This document shows, in pieces, positions 24,170 through 33,393 of a stretch of DNA of 64,000 nucleotides. The stretch is from Streptomyces abyssomicinicus (GTDB lineage Bacteria > Actinomycetota > Actinomycetes > Streptomycetales > Streptomycetaceae), in NCBI RefSeq assembly GCF_008974245.1, contig NZ_BBZI01000005.1, positions 654,180 through 718,179 of the forward strand, given 5' to 3'. The position numbers were made by a program, and so were the translations under genes. How positions within the stretch are numbered: position 1 is the stretch's first letter; every line of letters begins with the position of its first letter. The notes beneath the pieces were generated by a model, which saw nothing but the letters and a program-made list of their open reading frames with translations, was not told the DNA's origin and did no database searches.

Positions 24170-25792
24170 TCAGCCCGCCAGGTGCCCGTAGGCCGGCAGG
24201 GTGAGGAACTCCTCGTACTCCTCGTCCAGCGCCACCTTCAGCAGCAGGTCGTGTGCCTCCTGCCAGTGACCCGCCGTGAACGCCTCCTCACCCAGCTCGG
24301 CCCGCAGGTTCGCCAGCTCCTCGGCGGCGACCCGGCGGGTCAGCTCCGGGGTGGCCTTCTCGCCGTCCTCGAACTCGACGCCCGCGTTGATCCACTGCCA
24401 GATCTGCGACCGGGAGATCTCGGCGGTGGCCGCGTCCTCCATCAGGTTGAAGATCGCCACCGCGCCCAGCCCGCGCAGCCACGCCTCGATGTACCGCATC
24501 CCCACCTGGACCGCGTTGACCAGGCCGGCGTAGGTCGGCCGCGCCTCCAGCGAGTCGACCGCCAGCAGGTCGGCCGCCCGCACGTCGACCTCCTCGCGCA
24601 GCCGGTCCTTCTGGTGCGGCCGGTCGCCCAGCACCGCGTCGAAGGACGCCTCGCACAGCGGCACCAGGTCGGGGTGGGCGACCCACGAGCCGTCGAAGCC
24701 GTCGCCCGCCTCCCGGTCCTTGTCCGCCCGCACCTTCTCCAGGGCGACCTTGTTGACCTCCTCGTCACGCCGGGAGGGGATGAACGCGGCCATGCCGCCG
24801 ATCGCGTGCGCACCCCGCCGGTGGCAGGTGCGGACCAGGAGTTCCGTGTAGGCGCGCATGAACGGGGCCGTCATGGTGACCGCGTTGCGGTCCGGCAGCA
24901 CGAAGCGCGGCCCGCAGTCGCGGAAGTTCTTCACGAGGGAGAACAGGTAGTCCCAGCGGCCCGCGTTCAGCCCCGAGGCGTGGTCGCGCAGCTCGTACAG
25001 GATCTCCTCCATCTCGTAGGCGGCCGTGATGGTCTCGATCAGCACCGTCGCCCGCACCGAGCCCTGGGGCACGCCGAGCGCGTCCTGCGCGTGGACGAAG
25101 ACGTCGTTCCACAGGCGCGCCTCCAGGTGCGACTCCAGCTTCGGCAGGTAGAAGTACGGGCCCTTGCCCATCTCCAGCAGGCGGCGGGCGTTGTGGAAGA
25201 AGTACAGCCCGAAGTCGACCAGGGCTCCCGGCACCTTCTCGCCGTCGACCTCAAGGTGATGCTCGTCCAGATGCCAGCCGCGCGGCCGCGTCACCACCGT
25301 CGCCAGTTCCTCGTCCGGCCGCAGCGCGTACGACTTGCCGGACGCGGCGTCGGTGAAGTCGATGTCCCGGTGGTAGGCGTCGATCAGGTTGAGCTGCCCG
25401 GTCACCACGTTCTCCCAGGTGGGGGAGAGGGCGTCCTCGAAGTCGGCGAGCCAGACCCGCGCACCCGAGTTGAGCGCGTTGATCGTCATCTTGCGGTCGG
25501 TGGGTCCGGTGATCTCCACCCGGCGGTCCCGCAGCGCCTCGGGACACGGAGCCACCCGCCAGGTGTCGTCGTCCCGGATCGCGGCGGTCTCCGCCAGGAA
25601 GTCGAGGGAGGCGGTGCGGGCGATCTCGGCACGGCGCCGGGCACGGCGCTCGAGCAGTTCGTCGCGCCGGGGGGTGAAACGGCGGTGCAGCCCCGCCACG
25701 AAGGCGAGGGCCTCATCGGTCAGAACCTCCTCCTGCCGCGGCAGGGGCTCGGCGTCGACGACGGTGGCCGGGGACGGCGCGGGTGCGGACAT
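24170..25792 (-). CDS. aceB: Malate synthase A
   Basis: The 540-aa protein condenses glyoxylate with acetyl-CoA to malate. Motifs of the A isoform are visible: [16 protein letters not shown] near residue 95, [12 protein letters not shown] (metal-site Glu/Asp), [12 protein letters not shown] near 165, [16 protein letters not shown] near 215 and RVGM-like [12 protein letters not shown] near 420. Glyoxylate from ureidoglycolate is the end product of the allantoin pathway encoded 3-6 kb away, so this copy probably serves purine degradation. ATG 25792 follows GGAGT. The promoter region is only 78 bp long and has one TTCAAC half-site at 25870. Confidence 0.95.
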   Translation of the reverse strand: MSAPAPSPATVVDAEPLPRQEEVLTDEALAFVAGLHRRFTPRRDELLERRARRRAEIARTASLDFLAETAAIRDDDTWRVAPCPEALRDRRVEITGPTDRKMTINALNSGARVWLADFEDALSPTWENVVTGQLNLIDAYHRDIDFTDAASGKSYALRPDEELATVVTRPRGWHLDEHHLEVDGEKVPGALVDFGLYFFHNARRLLEMGKGPYFYLPKLESHLEARLWNDVFVHAQDALGVPQGSVRATVLIETITAAYEMEEILYELRDHASGLNAGRWDYLFSLVKNFRDCGPRFVLPDRNAVTMTAPFMRAYTELLVRTCHRRGAHAIGGMAAFIPSRRDEEVNKVALEKVRADKDREAGDGFDGSWVAHPDLVPLCEASFDAVLGDRPHQKDRLREEVDVRAADLLAVDSLEARPTYAGLVNAVQVGMRYIEAWLRGLGAVAIFNLMEDAATAEISRSQIWQWINAGVEFEDGEKATPELTRRVAAEELANLRAELGEEAFTAGHWQEAHDLLLKVALDEEYEEFLTLPAYGHLAG

Positions 25793-25870
25793 CAGCGGAC
25801 TCCTTCAGCAGAGGCACGTGCGGAACTTCTGACAAGTGGACACCAGATTCCCCATGGCGGAAAGGGAAGT

Positions 25871-26515
25871 TCAACGCTCCGGTCGTAGCCGGACCAGATC
25901 GGACACCGTGTCGATGTCGCGGGGATCGGCCACGTCCGCGCACTCCACCAGCGCGACCTCCGCCTCGCGCGCCCTAAGGTAGGCGCGTGCCCCCTGATCG
26001 CCCTCCGCACGCGCGGCGATTCCCGCCCAGTGCGCGGCGCCGAACAGCACCGGGTGGCCGCGTACACCGGCGTACGCCGCCGAGACCAGGGCCCGGGGCA
26101 GTGCTGACGGCCCTTCGGCCAGGCTCGCCTCCAGCACCCGGCGGACGGCCCGCCCGCCGACGCCGGGCTGGTCCACCAGCAACACCAGCGCGGCCCCCGC
26201 GCCGGTCCCCTCCAATGACGCGAGTCCGGCGCGGAGCGAGGCGCCCATGCCCTCCTCCCAGTGCGGGCTGTCCACCAGTACGCAACCGGGCAGCCGGGCC
26301 CGCGCCCGGACCTGGTCGGCGCCGGCGCCGAGGACCACGTGCACACGGCCGCAGCCGCCGGCGCGCAACGCCCCGGCCGCCCGCTCGACCAGCAGGGCGC
26401 CGCGGTCCTCCAGCAAGGCCTTGGGACGGCCCCCGAGCCGCCGCCCGCCGCCCGCCGCGAGCAGCAGACCGGCGACCTCGGCGGGGGTGTCGTGGCCGGA
26501 GTGAGTTCCTGTCAT
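25871..26515 (-). CDS. MobA-like nucleotidyltransferase (molybdenum cofactor cytidylyl/guanylyltransferase type)
   Basis: The 214-aa protein has the NTP-transferase signature LLAAGGGRRLGGRPKALL at residues 17-34 (nucleotide-binding loop and Lys) and LVLLVDQPGV near 115 (metal-binding Asp). This subgroup (MocA/MobA-like) modifies molybdopterin, for example for xanthine dehydrogenase, which would produce the urate consumed by the operon at 2-4 kb. No xanthine dehydrogenase gene is in the window. Its start is followed by a 291-bp gap and its stop lies 78 bp before the aceB start, so the two may be co-transcribed. Confidence 0.82.
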   Translation of the reverse strand: MTGTHSGHDTPAEVAGLLLAAGGGRRLGGRPKALLEDRGALLVERAAGALRAGGCGRVHVVLGAGADQVRARARLPGCVLVDSPHWEEGMGASLRAGLASLEGTGAGAALVLLVDQPGVGGRAVRRVLEASLAEGPSALPRALVSAAYAGVRGHPVLFGAAHWAGIAARAEGDQGARAYLRAREAEVALVECADVADPRDIDTVSDLVRLRPER

Positions 26516-26806
26516 GGGTACTGCATACCTGACCTGCGCGAACGACGTCTCCGTCCTGTGGACGACCGGCAGTTTCGTTGCCGGGAGTGAACCCTATGGG
26601 TGGAATTTGTCTCCTTGGAGTGGCGCGACGGCTGCGGGGTGGCGTTTACTGGCTGCCCCGCGTTTCTCGGCGCCCGACCAGCGCCGTGGGCGGGAGGGGT
26701 TGCGCATGAGGGAGCGCAGGATCTGCGAGCCGGCTCGTGCCCCTAGTTCCCAGGGGAGTCGACGTGCGACACACGATGCCCGGCCGACGACGTAAGGGGG
26801 AGTGCG
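26516..26806. other. Intergenic region with probable divergent promoters
   Basis: 291 bp between the divergent MobA-like and DUF5955 genes. Its left part (26530-26640) has a noticeably lower GC content than the surroundings, as expected for promoters. An open frame from 26514 to 26795 exists but its codon pattern is not that of a gene. No operator palindrome of note. Confidence 0.4.
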
Positions 26807-27124
26807 GTGTTGCGGAGCTTGGAGCGTCCGCCGGCCGAAGGCCGGGGGGAGGACCCGCGGGTGGCGGGGCTGAAGAGTGCCGTGGCGCGGCTGCGGCGTG
26901 AACTGGCCGCCTACCGGTCGGAGTTCACCGACCGGGCGGTGGCGGAGGAGGAGATCGCGGGTCTCGCCGCACTCGCGGCCGAGGGATCGCCCGATCCGGC
27001 CCGGCTGCGGCGCTCGCTGCTGCTGATCGCCGGGGCGGTCGGTTCGGTCTCCGCGCTCGCCGGAGGCATGCGCGAGGTCCGCCGGGCCGTGGAGCAGTTC
27101 GACTCCCCGACGCCGGCGGTCTGA
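26807..27124 (+). CDS. DUF5955 family small protein
   Basis: The 105-aa protein is predicted mostly helical: LKSAVARLRRELAAYRSEFTDRAVAEEEIAGL is a strong amphipathic, coiled-coil-like helix, followed by LRRSLLLIAGAVGSVSALAGGMREVRRAVEQF. The pattern fits the Streptomyces DUF5955 family. GTG 26807 has GGGGGAG six nt upstream. A large terminator follows. No function known. Confidence 0.8.
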   Translation: MLRSLERPPAEGRGEDPRVAGLKSAVARLRRELAAYRSEFTDRAVAEEEIAGLAALAAEGSPDPARLRRSLLLIAGAVGSVSALAGGMREVRRAVEQFDSPTPAV

Positions 27125-27183
27125 CGGGGTGTCGTGAGGGGTGTCGTGAAGGGGTGTTCTGACGGGGTGTTCTGACGGGGATG

Positions 27184-27232
27184 TCCGGCGTTCGGCTCCC
27201 CGGCCACCGTGGCCGGGGAGCCGAACGCCGGA
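27184..27232. terminator. Very long bidirectional terminator hairpin
   Basis: A 49-bp perfect inverted repeat centred at 27208 (arms of about 22-24 bp, minimal loop). It lies between the convergent DUF5955 and AllR genes and probably stops transcription from both sides. Two 13-bp GGGGTGTTCTGAC units precede it at 27151-27176. Confidence 0.85.
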
Positions 27233-27238
27233 CGCGTG

Positions 27239-28015
27239 TCACAGGGCGGCGGCCCCCTGGAGCGTCTCGCCCAGTTCGGCCGCCACCTCGCGCAGCACCG
27301 GCACGATCCGTGCCGTCGCCTCGTCCGTGACCCGCCCGGCCGGCCCCGACACCGACAGCGCCGCCCGGGTCGGCGATCCCGGCACGGCCACGGCCAGGCA
27401 GCGGACGCCCACCTCCTGCTCGTTGTCGTCCACCGCGTAACCCGCCCGCCGGACCTCCTCCAGCGCCGCGAGGAACACGTCCGGGCTGGTGATGGTCCGG
27501 TCCGTCGCGGCAGGCATCCCGGTACGGGCGAGCAGCGCCCGCACCTCCTCCGGCGAGGAGTCCGCCAGCAGCGCCTTGCCGACACCGGTGGAGTGCGGCA
27601 GCACCCGGCGTCCGACCTCGGTGAACATCCGCATCGAGTGCTTCGACGGCACCTGTGCCACGTACACCGCCTCGTCGCCGTCCAGCAGCGCCATGTTGGC
27701 GGTCTCGCCGGTCTCCTCGACCAGCCGGGCCAGGTAGGGGCGGGCCCACGACCCCAGCAGCCGGGAGGCGGACTCGCCGAGCCGGATCAGCCGGGGCCCG
27801 AGCGCGTAACGGCGGCTCGGCTGCTGGCGGGCGTAACCGCAGGCGACCAACGTGCGCATCAGCCGGTGGATGGTCGGCAGCGGCAGTCCGCTGCCCGCCG
27901 CCAGTTCGCTCAGCCCGACCTCGCCGCCCGCGTCCGCCATCCGCTCGAGCAGGTCGAACGCGCGCTCCAGGGACTGGACCGATCCACTCGGGGAGCTGGA
28001 CGTGGGCACGGGCAT
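27239..28015 (-). CDS. allR: IclR-family repressor of allantoin catabolism (AllR type)
   Basis: The 258-aa protein has an N-terminal winged helix (residues 10-75: VQSLERAFDLLERMA, GLSELAAGSGLPLPTIHRLMRTL, YARQQPSRRYALGP) and a C-terminal IclR effector domain (VPSKHSMRMFTEVGRR, PHSTGVGKALLAD, EVGVRCLAVAV). In Streptomyces the IclR member beside allB/alc is AllR, which represses allantoin genes and is released by allantoate. ATG 28015 follows GAAAGGA. Divergent from allB; the palindrome at 28157-28175 sits in the shared promoter. Confidence 0.9.
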   Translation of the reverse strand: MPVPTSSSPSGSVQSLERAFDLLERMADAGGEVGLSELAAGSGLPLPTIHRLMRTLVACGYARQQPSRRYALGPRLIRLGESASRLLGSWARPYLARLVEETGETANMALLDGDEAVYVAQVPSKHSMRMFTEVGRRVLPHSTGVGKALLADSSPEEVRALLARTGMPAATDRTITSPDVFLAALEEVRRAGYAVDDNEQEVGVRCLAVAVPGSPTRAALSVSGPAGRVTDEATARIVPVLREVAAELGETLQGAAAL

Positions 28016-28156
28016 GGTCCTTTCGGCGGGTGCGGGAACGGGGGAAGCGTAGCCGCAACGGCAGCGGCGCGGTCCGGCCCGGTCGCTCCCGGCCGCCCAC
28101 GGCCCACCCCGGCTTCCCCTGGCCGCTCTTGACGCGGTGGACGCCCGGGGGGAATC

Positions 28157-28175
28157 CTTCAACAAATCGTTGAAG
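28157..28175. promoter_or_regulatory. AllR-type operator, perfect 19-bp palindrome
   Basis: CTTCAAC (28157-28163), AAATC, GTTGAAG (28169-28175): 7-bp perfect arms with a 5-bp spacer, between allR and allB. It shares CTTCAACAAA and GTTGA with the site at 1921-1939. Confidence 0.75.
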
Positions 28176-28230
28176 CCGGCGTCGCGTCGCGCGGAGCGTG
28201 GAGCGGAGCGTGAAGAGGAGGGCCGTCCTC

Positions 28231-29685
28231 GTGCCCGAGGCAGAGCCGCCCGAGAACCGGACTCCGGAGGACCGGACTCCCGACAACCGGACACCCGGGA
28301 GCGAGCCGTCCGGGAGCGAGCCGTCCGGGGCGGAGCTGGTGGTGCGCTCCACCCGCGTGGTCACACCAGAGGGGATCCGCGCCGCCCAGGTCCGCGTCCG
28401 CGGCGGTGTGATCACCGAGGTCCTCGCCCACGACGCCCCCGTCCCGCCGGGAGCCTTCCTCGAGGACATCGGGGACCTGGCGCTGCTGCCCGGTCTGGTG
28501 GACACCCACGTCCATGTCAACGACCCCGGCCGGGCGCACTGGGAGGGCTTCCGGTCCGCCACCCGGGCCGCCGCGGCCGGCGGCGTCACCACGCTGATCG
28601 ACATGCCGCTCAACTCCCTCCCGCCCACCACCACACCGCACCACCTCGAGATCAAGCGGGAGGCGGCCCGGGGCCGCGTCCACGTGGACGTCGGCTTCTG
28701 GGGCGGCGCCGTCCCGGACAACACCGGGCGCCTCCGCCCGCTCCACGAGGCCGGGGTCTTCGGCTTCAAGGCCTTCCTCTCGCCCTCCGGCGTCGAGGAG
28801 TTCCCGGAACTGGACCGCGGACGGCTGGCCCACGCCATGGCGGCGATCGCCGCCTTCGACGGCCTGCTGATCGTGCACGCCGAGGACCCCCACCGCCTCG
28901 CCGAGGCCCCGCAGCGCGGCGGTCCCCGGTACGCCGACTTCCTCGCCTCCCGGCCCCGGCACGCCGAGGACGGGGCGATCGCCCAGGTCCTGGAGCTGGC
29001 GCGCGAAACCGGGGCGCGGGTGCACATCCTGCACCTCTCCTCCTCCGACGCCCTGCCGCTGATCGCGGCGGCCCGCGCCGACGGGGTGCCGGTCACCGTG
29101 GAGACCTGCCCCCACTACCTCACCCTCGCCGCCGAGGAAGTCCCCGACGGGGCCAGCGAGTTCAAATGCTGCCCGCCGATCCGCGAGGCGGCCAACCAGG
29201 ACCTGCTGTGGAAGGGCCTGGCCGACGGAACCGTCGACTGCGTGGTCACCGACCACTCCCCTTCCACCGCGGACCTCAAGACCGCGGACTTCGCCACCGC
29301 GTGGGGCGGCATCTCGGGCCTGCAGCTCAGTCTGTCCGCCGTGTGGACCGAGGCGCGGCGCCGCGGGCACGGCCTGGGCGACGTGGTGCGCTGGATGTCC
29401 GCGCACACCGCCGCCCTCGCCGGGCTGGACCGCAAGGGCGCCGTCGCCGCCGGACGTGACGCCGACCTGGTGGCGCTCGACCCCGACGCGTCGTTCACCG
29501 TCGACCCGGCCGGACTCCAGCACCGCAACCCGGTCACCGCGTACGCCGGCCGCACCCTCCAGGGCGTCGTCCGCGCCACCTGGCTGCGCGGGCGGAGGAT
29601 CTACCTGGACGGCACGTTCACCGAACCCGCCGGACGCCTGCTGCGCCACCGGCCCACCGCAGAAAGGCAGGACACCTCCCCGTGA
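28231..29685 (+). CDS. allB: Allantoinase
   Basis: It opens the ring of allantoin to allantoate. The 484-aa amidohydrolase has [14 protein letters not shown] (HxH metal site, around residue 92), [11 protein letters not shown] (carbamylated Lys, around 177), [10 protein letters not shown] (His, around 213) and [11 protein letters not shown] (metal Asp, around 342). GTG 28231 is chosen because AGAGGAGGG ends 8 nt before it; the GTG at 28198 has none. The first 30 residues are unusual, with repeated NRTP/DRTP and SGSEP units not seen in the catalytic fold. The stop overlaps alc by 4 bp. Under the AllR operator. Confidence 0.95.
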   Translation: MPEAEPPENRTPEDRTPDNRTPGSEPSGSEPSGAELVVRSTRVVTPEGIRAAQVRVRGGVITEVLAHDAPVPPGAFLEDIGDLALLPGLVDTHVHVNDPGRAHWEGFRSATRAAAAGGVTTLIDMPLNSLPPTTTPHHLEIKREAARGRVHVDVGFWGGAVPDNTGRLRPLHEAGVFGFKAFLSPSGVEEFPELDRGRLAHAMAAIAAFDGLLIVHAEDPHRLAEAPQRGGPRYADFLASRPRHAEDGAIAQVLELARETGARVHILHLSSSDALPLIAAARADGVPVTVETCPHYLTLAAEEVPDGASEFKCCPPIREAANQDLLWKGLADGTVDCVVTDHSPSTADLKTADFATAWGGISGLQLSLSAVWTEARRRGHGLGDVVRWMSAHTAALAGLDRKGAVAAGRDADLVALDPDASFTVDPAGLQHRNPVTAYAGRTLQGVVRATWLRGRRIYLDGTFTEPAGRLLRHRPTAERQDTSP

Positions 29686-30806
29686 CGGCGATCCCCCGCT
29701 TCACCGGCCCCGCCGAGCCCTACCGAGGCGGCGACCCGTACGCCGACCACCGCTCGGCCGAGTTCCCCTTCGCCGTCCTGCCCGACCTGGCCGACCGGCG
29801 GCTCGGCGGGGCGGTGATCGCCGCCAACGACGAGTTCTTCGCCCCACGGGAGAACCTGCTGCTGCCGGGCAGGCCCGCGTTCGAGCCGGACACCTTCGGC
29901 CACAAGGGCAAGGTGATGGACGGCTGGGAGACCCGTCGGCGGCGCGGCGCGTCGGCCGCCGAGCCGTGGCCCGCCGCCGACGACCACGACTGGGCGCTGG
30001 TGCGCCTGGGCGCCCCCGGCGTGGTCCGCGGCGTCGTCGTGGACACCGCGCACTTCCGGGGCAACCACCCCCAGGAGATCTCCGTCGAGGGCGCCGACGC
30101 GCCCGGCACACCCTCCCCGCAGGAACTGCTCGCCGACGACGTGAAATGGACGCCGCTGGTGCCGCGTACCCCGGTCGGCGGTCACGCGGCCAACGGCTTC
30201 GCGGTGGGTGTGGAGCTGCGGTCCACCCACCTGAGGCTCCGTCAGTACCCCGACGGCGGCATCGCCCGGCTGAGGGTGCACGGCGAGGTCGTCCCCGACC
30301 CCGAGTGGCTGACCGCCCTGGGCGTCCTCGACGTCGTCGCGCTCGCCAACGGCGGCGCGGTCGAGGACGTCTCCGACCGCTTCTACTCACCGGCCGTCCA
30401 CACCATCCTGCCCGGCCGGTCGGCGCGGATGGACGAGGGCTGGGAGACCCGCCGCCGGCGCGACCGGGGCCACGACCGGATCGACTACCGGCTCACCGCG
30501 CAGGCGTCCGTCCGCGCCGTCGAGATCGACACCGCCTGCCTCAAGGGCAACAGCGCCGGCTGGGCGTCCGTCTCCCTGCGCGACGACGCCGGCGGGCGCG
30601 GCGGCTCCTGGACCGAGATCGTCCCGTCCACCCGCCTGCAGCCCGACACCAACCACCGCTTCGTGCTGCCCTTCCCGGTGACCGGCACGCACGCCCGGCT
30701 CGACGTGCACCCCGATGGGGGGATCTCCCGTCTGCGCCTCCACGGCACCCTCACCCCGGAGGGGACCCGCGCCCTCACCGACCGCCTGCGCGAACTGGGC
30801 GGCTGA
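29682..30806 (+). CDS. alc: Allantoicase
   Basis: It hydrolyses allantoate to ureidoglycolate and urea. The 374-aa protein contains the two internally repeated allantoicase jelly-roll domains. The first has [14 protein letters not shown] (around 82) and [17 protein letters not shown] (around 185). The second has [16 protein letters not shown] (around 250) and [16 protein letters not shown] (around 340). GTG 29682 overlaps the allB stop (GTGA), so the two are coupled. This completes urate to ureidoglycolate within the window; ureidoglycolate lyase and urease are not here. Confidence 0.95.
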   Translation: MTAIPRFTGPAEPYRGGDPYADHRSAEFPFAVLPDLADRRLGGAVIAANDEFFAPRENLLLPGRPAFEPDTFGHKGKVMDGWETRRRRGASAAEPWPAADDHDWALVRLGAPGVVRGVVVDTAHFRGNHPQEISVEGADAPGTPSPQELLADDVKWTPLVPRTPVGGHAANGFAVGVELRSTHLRLRQYPDGGIARLRVHGEVVPDPEWLTALGVLDVVALANGGAVEDVSDRFYSPAVHTILPGRSARMDEGWETRRRRDRGHDRIDYRLTAQASVRAVEIDTACLKGNSAGWASVSLRDDAGGRGGSWTEIVPSTRLQPDTNHRFVLPFPVTGTHARLDVHPDGGISRLRLHGTLTPEGTRALTDRLRELGG

Positions 30807-30994
30807 CGCCTCGGAACCTCCGCCCCGCAGGTGCCGCGCCGCCCGCCGGACACTCCTCCGCCCGGCCACCCCTCGGTCCGTCCACCCCTCGGTCCGGCCG
30901 GCGCCCGGCGGGGCTCGGAACCCCACGGGCGCCCCGTCCGTTGACCGGTCGGGGGACGAGGGCGTCCGGCCCGGGGCGGAGAGGGGGAGCCGAG

Positions 30995-32176
30995 ATGGCG
31001 GACGTGGTGGACCTGCGGCGGTACGGGGAGCGCTTCCGTGCCGACCCGCATCCGGTGTACGAGGAGCTGCGGCGCCGGGGGCCGGTGCACCGGGTGCTGC
31101 TGCCCGCGCCGGAGGAGTACGAGACCTGGCTGATCGTGGGCCACCAGGAGGCGCGTGCCGCGCTCGGCGACCCACGGCTGGCCAAGGACCCCGCGAAGCT
31201 GGGCATGACCGGCCTCGACGAGGACCCGATCGGCAGACACCTGCTCTTCGCCGACCCGCCGCGGCACACCCGGTTGCGGCACCTGGTGTCCAAGGCGTTC
31301 ACGCCGCGCCGGGTCGAGGCGCTGGAGCCGCGCGTCCAGGAGATCACCGACGAACTGCTCGACCGGATGCTCCCCGCGGGCCACGCGGACCTGGTGGAGT
31401 CGCTCTCCTACCCGCTGCCCATGGCCGTGATCTGCGAGCTCCTCGGCGTCCCCGAGGACGACCGCGCCGACTTCCGCAGCGTGTCCACCGACGCGGTGGC
31501 GCCGGCCACCGAGGCCGACGGGCGCAAGGCCGCCGGGATCTTCGCCGAGTTCCTGACCGGACTCGTCGAGGACAAGCGGTGCGCCGGTCCCGGCGACGAC
31601 CTGTTGAGCGACCTGATCCGCGTCTCCACCGAGGACGGCGACCGCCTCTCCTCCGGCGAACTCACCGCCATGGCCTTCCTGCTGCTGCTGGCCGGCCACG
31701 AGACCACGGTGAACCTGATCACCACCGGGGTCCACGCACTGCTCACGCACCCCGGGCAACTGGCCCTGCTCCGTTCGGACATGTCACTGCTCGGGGGAGC
31801 GGTCGAGGAGACCCTCCGCCACGAGGGGCCGGTGGAGACGGCCACCTTCCGCTTCGCCGCCGAACCGCTGGAGGTGGGCGGAGTGCGCATCGCGCGGGGC
31901 GAACAGGTGTTGGTGGGCCTCACCGCGGCCAACCGCGACCCCGCCCGCCACCCCGACCCGCACCGTTTCGACATACGCCGCCGGAACGCGGGCCACCTCG
32001 CCTTCGGGCACGGGATCCACTTCTGCCTGGGCGCGCCGCTCGCCCGGCTGGAGGGGCGGATCGCGATCGGCTCCCTGCTGCGGAGGGCGCCCGGGCTGGC
32101 CCTCGACGGCCCGCCCGGCGCCTGGCTGCCGGGCATGCTCGTGCGCGGCCTGCGCACCCTGCCCGTGCGGTGGTGA
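30995..32176 (+). CDS. Cytochrome P450
   Basis: The 393-aa soluble P450 has the helix-I oxygen-binding motif LLAGHETTVN, the K-helix ExxR (EETLRHEGPVE) and the heme loop FGHGIHFCLGAPLAR with the axial Cys at about residue 344. LLFADPPRHTRLRHLVSKAF near residue 90 is typical of bacterial CYP105/CYP107-like enzymes. ATG 30995 has GAGGGGGAG upstream. No ferredoxin or reductase gene lies nearby, so it needs partners from elsewhere. It sits alone between the allantoin operon and the inositol-type cluster; the substrate is unknown. Confidence 0.95.
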   Translation: MADVVDLRRYGERFRADPHPVYEELRRRGPVHRVLLPAPEEYETWLIVGHQEARAALGDPRLAKDPAKLGMTGLDEDPIGRHLLFADPPRHTRLRHLVSKAFTPRRVEALEPRVQEITDELLDRMLPAGHADLVESLSYPLPMAVICELLGVPEDDRADFRSVSTDAVAPATEADGRKAAGIFAEFLTGLVEDKRCAGPGDDLLSDLIRVSTEDGDRLSSGELTAMAFLLLLAGHETTVNLITTGVHALLTHPGQLALLRSDMSLLGGAVEETLRHEGPVETATFRFAAEPLEVGGVRIARGEQVLVGLTAANRDPARHPDPHRFDIRRRNAGHLAFGHGIHFCLGAPLARLEGRIAIGSLLRRAPGLALDGPPGAWLPGMLVRGLRTLPVRW

Positions 32177-32252
32177 CGCGGCCCGCGCCGGGCCGGTTGT
32201 GCGGTGGTGGTCACACGGCCCGCGCCGGGTCCGCGTCGCCGGGACGGCGCAG

Positions 32253-32288
32253 GCCGTCGGGTCAGCGCATGCCGTCGGGTCAGCGCAT
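32253..32288 (-). repeat. 18-bp tandem duplication of the 3' end of the oxidoreductase gene, including its stop
   Basis: GCCGTCGGGTCAGCGCAT occurs at 32253-32270 and 32271-32288, with a partial third copy starting at 32289. On the minus strand this reads PDGMR-stop twice in a row, so the last codons of the gene have been copied downstream of the stop. Confidence 0.85.
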
Positions 32289-33290
32289 GCCGTCGGGGAT
32301 CTCGCCGAGGTGGACGGGCCGCCGCTCCCGGCGGGAGAGCTCGCACGCCTCGGCGATCCTCAGCGCCTCCAGCGCCTGCCGGCCGTCGCACGGATTGGGC
32401 CGGGCGCCGCGGACCACGTCCAGGAAGGTGTACAGCTCCGCCTGGAAGGCCGGGGCGAACCGCTCGAGGAACCCGGTCCAGGGCTTCTCCGCCGGGGACG
32501 GCCCCCCGGGTCCGGCCGAGAAGAACGGCGTGCGCTCGTCGAGCCCCACCACCACCTGGTCCAGCTCGCCGGCCAGCTCCATCCGCTGGTCGTAGCCCGC
32601 GCCGTTGAGGCGGGTCCCGGTCACGGTGGCCAGCGTGCCGTCGTCCAGGGTGAGCACCACCGCCGCCGTGTCCACCTCCCCGGCGTCCCGGAACATCGGC
32701 GGCCCGGCGGCCGACCCGGCCGCGTACACCTCGGACACCTCCCGGCCGGTCACCCAGCGGAGTGTGTCGAAGTCGTGGATCAGCACGTCCCGGTACAGCC
32801 CGCCGTGGAGCGCCAGGTGTCCGGCCGGAGGCGGCGCCGGCTCCGCGGTCAGGGCCCGCACCGTGTGCAGCCGCCCCAGCCGGCCGTTCCACACGGCCTC
32901 CTGCGCGGCCACGTGGGACGCGTCGAAGCGGCGCTGGAAGCCCATCTGGAGCACCGTGCCCGCCGCCTCGACGTCGGCGATCGCCTCCAGCGTGGACCAC
33001 AGGTCCAGCGCTATCGGCTTCTCGCAGAAGACGGGCAGCCCGTAGCGGGCGGCGCGCCGGATCAGGTCGGAGTGCGCGGAGGTCGCGGCGGTGACGACCA
33101 CCGCGTCGACGCCCCAGTTGAACACCTCGTTCACACCGGGCGCCACCGTCGCCCCCAGCCGCTGGCCGATCTCGTGTGCCCGCTCCTGGTCCGTGTCGGT
33201 GACGACCAGGGACCCCACCTCGCTGTGACGGCTGAGGACGTGGGCGTGCAGGGCGCCGATCCGTCCCGTGCCGATGACTCCGATGCGCAT
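32280..33290 (-). CDS. Gfo/Idh/MocA oxidoreductase, probable inositol 2-dehydrogenase
   Basis: The 336-aa NAD(P)-dependent protein has the Rossmann start MRIGVIGTGRIGALHA, then FCEKPIALD (the family EKP motif, around residue 93), GFQRRFDASH (around 124) and the catalytic pair in YRDVLIHDFDTLRWVTG (around 168). The QRRFD and HDFD blocks are those of inositol dehydrogenases (IolG). It is divergent from a GntR regulator and next to a sugar importer and ROK kinase, which supports polyol or sugar catabolism. The exact substrate is not proven. Confidence 0.85.
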   Translation of the reverse strand: MRIGVIGTGRIGALHAHVLSRHSEVGSLVVTDTDQERAHEIGQRLGATVAPGVNEVFNWGVDAVVVTAATSAHSDLIRRAARYGLPVFCEKPIALDLWSTLEAIADVEAAGTVLQMGFQRRFDASHVAAQEAVWNGRLGRLHTVRALTAEPAPPPAGHLALHGGLYRDVLIHDFDTLRWVTGREVSEVYAAGSAAGPPMFRDAGEVDTAAVVLTLDDGTLATVTGTRLNGAGYDQRMELAGELDQVVVGLDERTPFFSAGPGGPSPAEKPWTGFLERFAPAFQAELYTFLDVVRGARPNPCDGRQALEALRIAEACELSRRERRPVHLGEIPDGMR

Positions 33291-33332
33291 GAGGACAAAA
33301 AATGGCCTTCACCTGACGTGATGTCAAAGCGC

Positions 33333-33352
33333 ATGTCCGTTTGACCGGACAT
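33333..33352. promoter_or_regulatory. GntR operator palindrome ATGTCCG-N6-CGGACAT
   Basis: Perfect 7-bp arms at 33333-33339 and 33346-33352, in the 103-bp gap between the oxidoreductase and GntR genes. A weaker TGAC-GTGAT-GTCA repeat lies beside it (33314-33326). A minus-strand TTGACA-like -35 element at 33323-33328 has an AT-rich block 18 bp further on (near 33300), consistent with a promoter for the oxidoreductase. Confidence 0.6.
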
Positions 33353-33393
33353 ACGGTTTCACTTCCACCTCGCACGGGCGCTAATCTCCGCCC

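Noticed and set aside
25793..25880. AllR palindrome before malate synthase
   Set aside because: A TTCAAC half-site at 25870-25875 is present but the second arm is missing, and it lies at the stop of the MobA-like gene.
26514..26795. 93-codon plus-strand frame in the MobA/DUF5955 gap
   Set aside because: Lower-GC, promoter-like composition, codon use unlike neighbours, no ribosome binding site, no family pattern.
30995..32176. Secondary-metabolite gene cluster around the P450
   Set aside because: No polyketide, peptide, terpene or tailoring genes adjoin it; the neighbours are catabolic.
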